Source of the DNA: Bacteroidales bacterium UBA2714
GTDB lineage: Bacteria > Bacteroidota > Bacteroidia > Bacteroidales > P3
Assembly (NCBI GenBank): GCA_002354035.1
Contig: DEKU01000067.1
Span: 1 to 40,183, forward strand
Direction: 5' to 3'
Length of the DNA stretch: 40,183 nt
Positions 1 through 5,460 of the stretch are shown piece by piece (position 1 is the stretch's first letter; every line of letters starts with the position of its first letter). The position numbers and the translations under genes were made by a program. Below the pieces are notes generated by a model, which saw only the letters and a list, made by a program, of their open reading frames with translations, ran no database searches and had not been told where the DNA came from.

Positions 1-2
1 GC

Positions 3-230
3 ACTTGTAACTGGAATTTAGGCCTCAATACCACCCAACTTTTATTAGATGTTGCGTATTTCAAATATCATTGTTCTCAATCGGTGCAGCAACGATTCCC
101 TGAAACAAACTACCAAAACACTCCTGGCAATGTCAATCCGAGCAACAATGCTCTCCATCCCCCAAGTCCAAAAACTACGAGGACGAGAAGTCCACCAGCT
201 GCATTGTTATTAATTGTGAATCGATATTAA
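3..230 (+). CDS. Possible 3' end of an unrecognised gene cut by the window edge
   Basis: The third frame is open from the window edge to a TAA at 228-230 (75 codons), while the other two plus frames close within 25 bases. The peptide has an ordinary-looking stretch followed by an Asn/Pro/Ser/Thr-rich tail and ends in VNRY. It would converge on the GIY-YIG gene and overlap its stop by four bases. The family is not recognisable and no start is visible, so this may be chance; A+T-rich composition matches the neighbouring genes. Confidence 0.3.
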   Translation, partial: TCNWNLGLNTTQLLLDVAYFKYHCSQSVQQRFPETNYQNTPGNVNPSNNALHPPSPKTTRTRSPPAALLLIVNRY

Positions 231-1048
231 TTGTTACAATACTCTGCACCCAACTTCTGTTTAAGTAATTGCTCTTGTGCTATCACTTGATCATCGGGAG
301 TGTTCTTTGACATTATCATCAATAATGAGAATGCAAAGTTTCTGGAATAGTCGGGGTCGCAACCGACCAACTCTTTCAGAGTCTTGTTGTTGCCATGTCC
401 ATTGGTCTTCACATACACTTCCCATCGCTGCCAGATGCCTTCCTTGCCATAGGCCGATCCAATATAGAGTTTGTCAGTTCTCGTGTCTCGAATTACATAG
501 ACACCGTATACATTTGAAAGCATGTGATGCCATTCTTCGTTGTCGGTATTTACCAATTCTGTCAACTCATCGAATGTGAGTATAAAGTCAAGGTATCCAG
601 GGAACGGCTTGGAATCGAAACCTGAAGATATTTCGATGACCTCCATCTCGTTGCTGAACTTCTGATGCCATGAGATTGGGTTGGACCAATTGATAATTAC
701 ACGTTCTTTCAATCTTTCGAAACCATCGACTTCCTCTAATGTATAGAAATATTTGTCGTTGGGATTTTCAATCGTTTGACGGACTTCCTCTATGGGTTGA
801 ACCCGCAAAACACGATATACGCCAACAAAACGGGCTCTTCTACCTTCCTCGCCGATGAAACTGACGATGTAGTCTAATTCATGAAAAACAGGTTTGGATT
901 GTATCGCCTGATAATCCTCAAATTTATCCCGGTGGAATCGGTAAAGGTCATAAACATTCTGACGATGGTCTTTGTGTCTCACCAATTTGGCTTTTGCGTC
1001 CTTAGGGAATCCGCATCTTACTAATAATTCTTGAATTGTGATAAGCAT
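227..1048 (-). CDS. GIY-YIG nuclease domain protein
   Basis: The 273-residue protein has a GIY-YIG endonuclease core in its C-terminal third: GVY at residues 182-184, YIG at 195-197, a conserved arginine in the IWQRW segment (about 208) and a glutamate at about 258-260 in the helix QEQLLKQKLG, the usual metal-binding position. The first 170 residues form a separate domain (a FEDYQ..Q segment near 43-50, then FIG and RARFVGVYRV near 64-80) that I recognise only as a common companion of solitary GIY-YIG proteins. Such nucleases make a single-strand cut in DNA; the substrate here is unknown. It is the last gene of a four-gene minus-strand operon, starting 23 bases after the YopX-like gene. Codon use is A+T-rich compared with the core genes to the right, suggesting acquired DNA. 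Confidence 0.85.
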   Translation of the reverse strand: MLITIQELLVRCGFPKDAKAKLVRHKDHRQNVYDLYRFHRDKFEDYQAIQSKPVFHELDYIVSFIGEEGRRARFVGVYRVLRVQPIEEVRQTIENPNDKYFYTLEEVDGFERLKERVIINWSNPISWHQKFSNEMEVIEISSGFDSKPFPGYLDFILTFDELTELVNTDNEEWHHMLSNVYGVYVIRDTRTDKLYIGSAYGKEGIWQRWEVYVKTNGHGNNKTLKELVGCDPDYSRNFAFSLLMIMSKNTPDDQVIAQEQLLKQKLGAEYCNN

Positions 1049-1071
1049 GATTATAATGTTTTATAGGTTTA

Positions 1072-1851
1072 TTATTGTCTCCAATTGTACTCAACACCCA
1101 ACTCGTTTAGGACAATGTAGGGAATGTTATCCGTAAAGAAATTGGGGGTTAATCTGGCCTTTACCAGTTCTTTTCCCAATGTGCTTGTAGGTGGGCAGGC
1201 GAAGGTTCCATAAACACTGCTAAAGAATCGTCCGTTACGGTTCCTTACCAGCTGGTCGTCATTAAAATCAGCATCCAACCCATAGAACACCGTTCCAAGT
1301 CGGTAAAACTTGGAACATTCGGACATGTGGATGCAGTGATTGTCGAGCAACAAGGCGTATTCTTCATGTATTACTCCGACTGGTAAAACATAGGATGCTC
1401 CATGAAAATAGGCCCGAACTATATCTCCCGTATAAATGTGGTCTCCTCGTTTGTCTTTAAACGGGGTACGCACTCCTGCGAAATGCACCCTGCGCACATA
1501 GCCTTTGTTTGGACACTCATCATGAAATACATCGTAGAGGATATAATCTGCATGCTGGTCTTTGTATTTCTCGTCCTTCGAACAAACGTAAAACTCCCAT
1601 GGACTGTGGAAAAAGAAGCCAAAACCAAAACTAGTGTAACCGAATTTTCCGTCACCATCAACATAACGTATTTTTATATGTGGATACTTGGTATTTAGCG
1701 CTGCTCCTATTTCGTATCTATACATACGGCTTAAGCGCACAAGTTCTTCTTCGTCAATTCCATAATTAAACGTAGGAGATTCTTCTTCTTGTCTGCCCAA
1801 TCTCATATATATCGAAAAAAATGAGCCACCATTCAAGAGCAAATACTGCAT
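1072..1851 (-). CDS. YopX-like protein
   Basis: This frame encodes up to 259 residues. The middle holds the motif FKDKRGDHIYTGDIV, the hallmark of the YopX family (usually DKNGKEIYEGDIV), followed by a strand-rich segment ending in a YRLGTVFYGLD-like sequence. YopX proteins come mainly from phages and mobile elements and have no established biochemical role. The start is uncertain: the ATG at 1851 gives an 86-base overlap with the upstream gene, whereas the ATG at 1806 (MRLGRQ) gives a 41-base overlap and lacks the hydrophobic first 15 residues. Neither has a clear ribosome binding site. A run of seven T (coding strand) lies in the overlap. The gene is third in the minus-strand operon. Confidence 0.7.
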   Translation of the reverse strand: MQYLLLNGGSFFSIYMRLGRQEEESPTFNYGIDEEELVRLSRMYRYEIGAALNTKYPHIKIRYVDGDGKFGYTSFGFGFFFHSPWEFYVCSKDEKYKDQHADYILYDVFHDECPNKGYVRRVHFAGVRTPFKDKRGDHIYTGDIVRAYFHGASYVLPVGVIHEEYALLLDNHCIHMSECSKFYRLGTVFYGLDADFNDDQLVRNRNGRFFSSVYGTFACPPTSTLGKELVKARLTPNFFTDNIPYIVLNELGVEYNWRQ

Positions 1852-2212
1852 TATTCACATCACGCAATTCATAGAATAGGGGTGCGACCTGTTGGTCTTT
1901 AAAACCAGCTACACCACATCCCAACCGCGTGATAAGGAATCTGTTCATTGGATGGTCTTTTACATATTCTACAAACTCTTGGACGTATGGAACCATCTCT
2001 CCAACTGTTTCAAACATGGTTGGAATAGCATAGCATTGTCCTTGTGGGCCTACACCCTGTCCATAAGTTGCACCAAAATGGCGACAAGCATATCCTGCAG
2101 CACCACCACGGTGCTTGCCTTCCAAATTGCTGCCAAAGACAAATACCTCACAACGAGTCAATTCTCTAATGGGTTCTGCTGACAACTTTCTACCTCTATA
2201 GTTTGACACCAT
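1766..2212 (-). CDS. Macro-like protein of the A1S_2505 type
   Basis: The 148-residue protein carries CEVFVFGSNLEGKHRGGAA near residues 21-40, then GATYGQGVGPQGQCYAIPT, and later RFLITRLGCGVAGF. The GSN.L.G..GGGA and YAIPT blocks are typical of a small family related to macro domains and named for the Acinetobacter protein A1S_2505, often found in phages and islands. Macro domains bind ADP-ribose or related nucleotides, so a nucleotide-ligand role is plausible but inferred. The last 25 residues share DNA with the start of the YopX-like gene in another frame and look less family-like than the body. It begins nine bases after the 82-residue gene, as in a co-transcribed operon. Confidence 0.75.
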   Translation of the reverse strand: MVSNYRGRKLSAEPIRELTRCEVFVFGSNLEGKHRGGAAGYACRHFGATYGQGVGPQGQCYAIPTMFETVGEMVPYVQEFVEYVKDHPMNRFLITRLGCGVAGFKDQQVAPLFYELRDVNNAVFALEWWLIFFDIYEIGQTRRRISYV

Positions 2213-2221
2213 AATTGAATG

Positions 2222-2470
2222 CTATTTAAAGTTATCATACCTTTCTTTAGAGACCGGAAATCTCATCATCACCGCTTCCCACCAGCATCCTATACCGACA
2301 TCCTCTTTCCAGTCGTATGGCTCTTCATCCCCTCTGCCTATAGTTTTTCGCCAAACATGCCATCCGTATGGCTTCGTTGGAACAGAACGGTAGATGTAGT
2401 TGCCACATTCTGGCACCAAATACATCTCTTCTGTAAAGAGCTTCTCAAAAAATAATTCAGCTTCCATCAT
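2222..2470 (-). CDS. Hypothetical 82-residue protein, first gene of the island operon
   Basis: The small protein is rich in aromatic and acidic residues (YGWHVWRKTIGRGDEEPYDW, then GCWWEAVMMRFPVSKERYDNF). It has no signal peptide or membrane segment, and I recognise no family. It is treated as real because a good -7 box lies 28 bases upstream, its stop is followed within nine bases by the macro-like gene, and its A+T-rich style matches the three genes behind it. Two adjacent ATG codons (2470 and 2467) are possible starts. Confidence 0.55.
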   Translation of the reverse strand: MMEAELFFEKLFTEEMYLVPECGNYIYRSVPTKPYGWHVWRKTIGRGDEEPYDWKEDVGIGCWWEAVMMRFPVSKERYDNFK

Positions 2471-2497
2471 TTATACCTTTATTGTTACTTTCGAATG

Positions 2498-2505
2498 CAA
2501 AGATA
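2498..2505 (-). promoter_or_regulatory. -7 box of the four-gene island operon
   Basis: The minus strand reads TATCTTTG, a perfect match to the Bacteroidota -7 consensus TAnnTTTG, 28 bases before the ATG at 2470. No TTTG stands at the 21-bp spacing seen elsewhere in this window; a TTTTG lies only 14 bp upstream. Transcription would start near 2492, giving a leader of about 20 bases. Confidence 0.55.
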
Positions 2506-2550
2506 CATCATAGGTATGCCAAAATGTGACATAGGGTTTATTTTTTGTAC

Positions 2551-2583
2551 AAAAAAAGCCGTGAACTTTTTTTGTTCATGGCT
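2551..2583 (-). terminator. Rho-independent terminator upstream of the four-gene operon
   Basis: Read on the minus strand, a ten-base stem (2574-2583 paired with 2557-2566, one G-U pair) with an A-rich seven-base loop is followed directly by a run of seven T. This would end leftward transcripts from the KilA-N gene or from the hairpin region, and so insulate the next operon, which has its own -7 box 46 bases on. Confidence 0.75.
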
Positions 2584-2588
2584 GAGGT

Positions 2589-2678
2589 TCTCGACTACCT
2601 ATCATTACGAACAAGAAAGCTCACGGTGCTCGTGAGCGTTTCTCCTTTCTTGTGTAATGATAGTTGAAATTGTCGAGA
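2589..2678 (-). ncRNA. Candidate structured small RNA: long imperfect hairpin
   Basis: Four nested complementary segments fold this stretch onto itself: 2589-2595 with 2672-2678 (7 bp), 2599-2608 with 2654-2663 (10 bp), 2612-2619 with 2645-2652 (8 bp), and 2619-2625 with 2631-2637 (7 bp, sharing one base with the previous stem). Small internal loops and a seven-base bulge separate them. The strand is assigned because the terminator immediately beyond works leftward and a possible -7 box lies about 100 bases to the right, predicting an RNA of about 220 bases. I do not recognise the family. It could instead be the structured 3' end of the KilA-N message or a DNA-level inverted repeat. Confidence 0.45.
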
Positions 2679-2778
2679 TTACAGCCATACAAAAGAAAAG
2701 CGAATACGCTTCAATATGTCTATATTATAATAATCTTTTATTTCTATGCCATATATTGTTGTTTTTTGTTTCACAATG

Positions 2779-2786
2779 CAAAAGTA
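2779..2786 (-). promoter_or_regulatory. Possible -7 box for the hairpin RNA
   Basis: The minus strand reads TACTTTTG, matching TAnnTTTG. The position 21 bp upstream is TTTT rather than TTTG, so the -33 element is weak. It lies just past the KilA-N stop codon and would start an RNA near 2773. A+T-rich DNA makes chance matches likely. Confidence 0.35.
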
Positions 2787-2811
2787 CACAAAATATCTCA
2801 ATTGTTTAAAA

Positions 2812-3615
2812 TTATTTCAACAACTTTCGGTTTTCGACCTCTTCGAGGATGCTCATCTGACGGATCGCGATCTGGTTCAGACGTCTTAGACGTTCTCGTT
2901 GCGGGATGCCGTCACTGATGAAAACTGCATTTAGATTTTCGAGGTTCGATAGGCAGATGAGTTGATTAATGGTGGCATAGTCGCGCATATTGCCTTTCTT
3001 TTCTGGGTTGGCATCACGCCACTCTTTGGCTGTCATTCCGAAAAGGGCAACATTCAGCACATCGGCTTCTTCGGCATAGATAAGTGAACTATGATAGGCA
3101 TCCACTTCGTTGGGTATAAGATTTGCACGGACAGCATCGGTGTGGATATGATAGTTAATCTTCGACAACTCTCGTTTGGCACTCCATCCAATGGCTTTCT
3201 GTTCTTCCTCTTTCAGTCGTTGGAACTCTTTGACGATAAAAATCTTGAACTCAGGACTAATCCACATGGCAAACTCAAAGGCAATATCCTTGTGAGCATA
3301 GGTGCCGCCGTAACGTCCTGCTTTGGCTTGCAGGCAGATGGCATTGGTGCGAGTGACAAACTCTTTGACACTTATCTTAAAACGGTTCAACCCGGCTTGG
3401 TTTCTAATTGTGGCGAATTCGCCATAATTAAAATCTGGGTTGTATACTTTCTCCCAAATGCCGATGTACTCCAGCGTATTGCGGTTGCGCAGCCAGTCGG
3501 TGACAAAGAAATCACCGTCTTTTGCTTGCAGCATATCCGTGAGACAGATATAGTCCTCTGTTCCCTGTTTGATTACAGTAATCGGCGTATCCTGTACAAT
3601 TATTTTATTTGCCAT
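2812..3615 (-). CDS. KilA-N domain protein
   Basis: The 267-residue protein has an N-terminal KilA-N domain, a DNA-binding fold of large DNA viruses, phages and bacterial islands: YICLTDMLQAK (about 22-32), the WLRN segment (41-44), and GRYGGTYAHKDIAFEFAMWISPEFK (about 100-125), the most diagnostic block. A charged linker (FQRLKEEEQ) leads to a C-terminal half beginning near residue 145 (AKRELSKINYHIHTDAVRANLIP) that recurs in Bacteroidota KilA-N proteins of this length and has no known function. It has its own strong promoter. The body of the protein is complete, with no sign of decay. A role in regulation or phage conflict is only inferred from the family. Confidence 0.85.
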   Translation of the reverse strand: MANKIIVQDTPITVIKQGTEDYICLTDMLQAKDGDFFVTDWLRNRNTLEYIGIWEKVYNPDFNYGEFATIRNQAGLNRFKISVKEFVTRTNAICLQAKAGRYGGTYAHKDIAFEFAMWISPEFKIFIVKEFQRLKEEEQKAIGWSAKRELSKINYHIHTDAVRANLIPNEVDAYHSSLIYAEEADVLNVALFGMTAKEWRDANPEKKGNMRDYATINQLICLSNLENLNAVFISDGIPQRERLRRLNQIAIRQMSILEEVENRKLLK

Positions 3616-3641
3616 ACTCCTTTCTTAATTGTTTCGGTTTG

Positions 3642-3674
3642 CAAAGATACAAACTTTTTTTCAGATTGACCAAA
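3642..3674 (-). promoter_or_regulatory. Promoter of the KilA-N gene
   Basis: On the minus strand a TTTG (3674-3671), a 21-bp spacer and TATCTTTG (3649-3642) form a complete Bacteroidota -33/-7 promoter. Transcription would start about 20 bases before the ATG at 3615. The purine run AAGAAAGGAG ends just one base before the ATG, an unusually short spacing for a ribosome binding site. Confidence 0.75.
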
Positions 3675-3790
3675 AATATTTTCCGCTTGAAGAAAGCTGA
3701 AATAGAAATTTATATCCAGAAAAAGTCTTTTCCTAAATGGGAAAAGGGGGGTTTAACACTATTTACACCTTATTATTTGAAATTCAGTTG

Positions 3791-3798
3791 TATATTTG
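3791..3798 (+). promoter_or_regulatory. -7 box for the 296-residue gene
   Basis: TATATTTG matches TAnnTTTG. A TTTG lies 11 bp upstream and none at 21 bp, so the -33 part is unclear. If used, the leader would be about 135 bases and contain the tandem repeat. Confidence 0.45.
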
Positions 3799-3859
3799 CA
3801 AAATGAAAGGTTAGACAATAGTATTTGTGTATTTACTGATATTCAGGTATTTGTTTTAT

Positions 3860-3903
3860 GTTTTGTTTAGGTTTTGTTTACCTTTTGTTTAGGTTTTATT
3901 TAG
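3860..3903 (+). repeat. Four tandem 11-base repeats in the leader
   Basis: Four consecutive units of the form GTTTTGTTTAG stand at 3860, 3871, 3882 and 3893, each differing from the consensus by at most one or two bases. The repeat ends 37 bases before the ATG at 3941. It is T-rich and nearly lacks C in the RNA. It might bind a protein, or be simple slippage-prone DNA that varies in copy number. Confidence 0.8.
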
Positions 3904-3940
3904 GTAAGATAGACAAAGAATAATCAAATAATAAAAAAAG

Positions 3941-4831
3941 ATGGCAAAAAGTAAGAATAACACATTAGGGTTCACTGGACGCATACGGGGTGTGGGAGTA
4001 ACGTTCTACAGGCGCGGGGGGAAGACGTATGCACGCATCAGCACACGCACGGTGCCTAATAGACAGTCGGTGAAACAGTTTATCAACCGCGAGAAGATGC
4101 GACACTCCATCGCCTTGTGGCATTGTTTTTATTCCTCCGACAAACCGTTGATGGAGACTTCTGGCAGCCTGACGGCCTACAACGCCTTTCTGCGGGCTAA
4201 CTGGGCGCTGCCGACGGTTTACCTGACCAAGCAGCAGGCGCGGCAGGGGGCGGCGTTGCTGATGCCGGGCATGGTGGTGAGCGAGGGGCGGCTGCCCAGG
4301 GTGGAGTATGGATTCGCCCCGCTGCCGGGCGGCGGGCGCGTGGTGCTGACGGACTGGCTGACGGGCTTCGACGCCGACGAGGTGAGGGAGCTGCCCATAG
4401 TGTGCAACGACGATTTGGCCAACCTGCTCTGCACCAACCACCGCAACCCCCGGCTGCTGCCGGACGACAGCGTGCGGTTCTACCGGTTGGAACAGGTGGC
4501 GGGCGAGGGGTGGCCCGAGGTGCGGATTAGGTGCTGCGAGGTGCAGTTAAATCAAGACACACGGCCCAACGCCGCCCTGCGCGACTGGCAGTTCTTCTCG
4601 GTGGGCGGACGGCTGGCCATCGGCGGGGCCGACGACGAGAACACTGGCTGGGCAGTGGTGGTATACAGCGACAAGGAGCAGAGCGCCTCGACACAGAAGG
4701 TGGTCACCACCTGCCAGTTGTATAATCTCTACACCTCAGACAAGGCTTTGGCCGATGCCGCTGAGAGCTACGGCAATGTGGAGTGGCCCGGCACCTTGAT
4801 CCCCGATGCCTTGAGCCGCAAAACCGACTGA
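3941..4831 (+). CDS. Bacteroidota protein of unknown function (DUF6266-like start)
   Basis: The 296-residue protein begins MAKSKNNTLGFTGRIRGVGVTFYRRGGKTYARI. This resembles the opening of DUF6266 proteins of Bacteroidota (roughly an LGGFSGK.GNVVGY..RGK pattern followed by RS.P). The similarity is judged by eye and does not clearly extend past residue 50. There is no signal peptide or membrane helix. The remainder is strand-rich with many Gly, Leu and Trp residues. The first 25 codons are A+T-rich and the rest strongly G+C-rich. The gene is alone between a 325-base divergent region and a strong hairpin just past its stop. No function can be assigned. Confidence 0.6.
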   Translation: MAKSKNNTLGFTGRIRGVGVTFYRRGGKTYARISTRTVPNRQSVKQFINREKMRHSIALWHCFYSSDKPLMETSGSLTAYNAFLRANWALPTVYLTKQQARQGAALLMPGMVVSEGRLPRVEYGFAPLPGGGRVVLTDWLTGFDADEVRELPIVCNDDLANLLCTNHRNPRLLPDDSVRFYRLEQVAGEGWPEVRIRCCEVQLNQDTRPNAALRDWQFFSVGGRLAIGGADDENTGWAVVVYSDKEQSASTQKVVTTCQLYNLYTSDKALADAAESYGNVEWPGTLIPDALSRKTD

Positions 4832-4836
4832 GGGGA

Positions 4837-4867
4837 GAATCCGCCGGCCCGGTGGGCCGGCGGATTC
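4837..4867 (+). terminator. Perfect 14-bp hairpin after the 296-residue gene
   Basis: Bases 4837-4850 pair perfectly with 4854-4867 around a GGT loop, six bases after the stop codon. The stem is almost all G+C. There is no T-run after it on the plus strand, so it is terminator-like rather than a textbook intrinsic terminator; it may also protect the 3' end of the message. Confidence 0.6.
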
Positions 4868-4924
4868 CTGTAATTGGGGTAGATGGTTCAGTAAAAGAGG
4901 TAGACACGGTTGAGATAATATTCG

Positions 4925-4932
4925 TATCTTTG
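4925..4932 (+). promoter_or_regulatory. -7 box of the lipoprotein-hydrolase operon
   Basis: TATCTTTG is a perfect -7 match. No TTTG stands at the 21-bp spacing. The start of transcription would fall near 4938, which rules out the ATG at 4937 as a practical start and supports ATG 4976 for the next gene. Confidence 0.6.
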
Positions 4933-4975
4933 CAAAGTGGAAAAGAATGGTCATTCTCGGTTTAACAAATTAATA

Positions 4976-5455
4976 ATGAACATACAAATGATGACAATCT
5001 GGGCAACAGGCATGCTGGCGGCGCTGCTGGCCGTGGGCTGCGAGCGTGAAGACCGCCCACCCACGCCGGCCAGTCGGGAGCTGCCTGCAGTCAGCATGGT
5101 TGTGGCAGGGCAGTCGTTCACCGTCGCCTTGCGGGACAACACCACCGCCGAGGCGTTCTGCAACCTGCTGCCACTGACCATCGAGATGAACGAGCTGAAC
5201 GGCAACGAGAAGTACCACTATCTCTCCAGCCCCCTGCCCACCAACAGCACACGGCCCGACACCATCCATACGGGCGACATCATGCTATATGGCGACGACT
5301 GCGTGGTGGTGTTTTATGAGACCTTCGCCACCCGCTATGCCTATTCGCCCATAGGCCGAGTGGAGGCTCCGGCCGGGCTGAGGGATGCCGTGGGCGAGGG
5401 CCGTGTGACCGTCACCTTTAAGATAGAAGAAAATAAAATAACCCAAAATAATTGA
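4976..5455 (+). CDS. Cyclophilin-like domain lipoprotein
   Basis: The 159-residue product begins with a lipoprotein signal (hydrophobic MMTIWATGMLAALL, lipobox AVGC). A single domain follows whose pattern fits the bacterial cyclophilin-like fold: VAGQSFTVALRDNTTAEAFCNLLP, a middle loop, then HTGDIMLYGDDCVVVFYETF and a YSPIGRV block near the end. These small beta-barrel proteins are exported in Bacteroidota, and prolyl isomerase activity is not established. The start at 4976 is preferred over 4937 because it places the signal peptide at the N-terminus. The hydrolase gene starts five bases after the stop, so the two are probably co-transcribed and both anchored in the envelope. Confidence 0.75.
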   Translation: MNIQMMTIWATGMLAALLAVGCEREDRPPTPASRELPAVSMVVAGQSFTVALRDNTTAEAFCNLLPLTIEMNELNGNEKYHYLSSPLPTNSTRPDTIHTGDIMLYGDDCVVVFYETFATRYAYSPIGRVEAPAGLRDAVGEGRVTVTFKIEENKITQNN

Positions 5456-5460
5456 CAGAG

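Larger units (their letters stand above)
2471..2811. other. Gene-free region between the KilA-N gene and the four-gene operon
   Basis: This 341-base stretch has no convincing coding frame. From right to left on the minus strand it holds a possible promoter (2779-2786), a long imperfect hairpin (2589-2678), a Rho-independent terminator (2551-2583) and the promoter of the downstream operon (2498-2505). The order promoter, hairpin, terminator is that of a small RNA gene; the separate entries give details. Confidence 0.6.
3675..3940. other. Gene-free divergent region and leader of the 296-residue gene
   Basis: Together with the KilA-N promoter, this separates the divergent KilA-N and 296-residue genes by 325 bases. 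It contains a G-run (gggggg near 3746-3751), a plus-strand -7 box at 3791-3798 and an 11-base tandem repeat at 3860-3903. An ATG at 3803 is followed after two codons by a stop, so no leader peptide of note is seen. This is the edge of the A+T-rich segment: base composition shifts to G+C-rich shortly after the following start codon. Confidence 0.5.

Noticed and set aside
227..3615. Intact prophage
   Set aside because: KilA-N, YopX-like and A1S_2505-type genes are phage-associated, but there are no integrase, terminase, capsid or tail genes in the window.
2222..3615. Toxin-antitoxin pair of the 82-residue protein with the KilA-N gene
   Set aside because: The two genes are 341 bases apart with a terminator between them and separate promoters, and neither shows a toxin motif.
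3860..3903. CRISPR-like array
   Set aside because: Units are 11 bases with no spacers and no cas genes are near; it is a simple tandem repeat.
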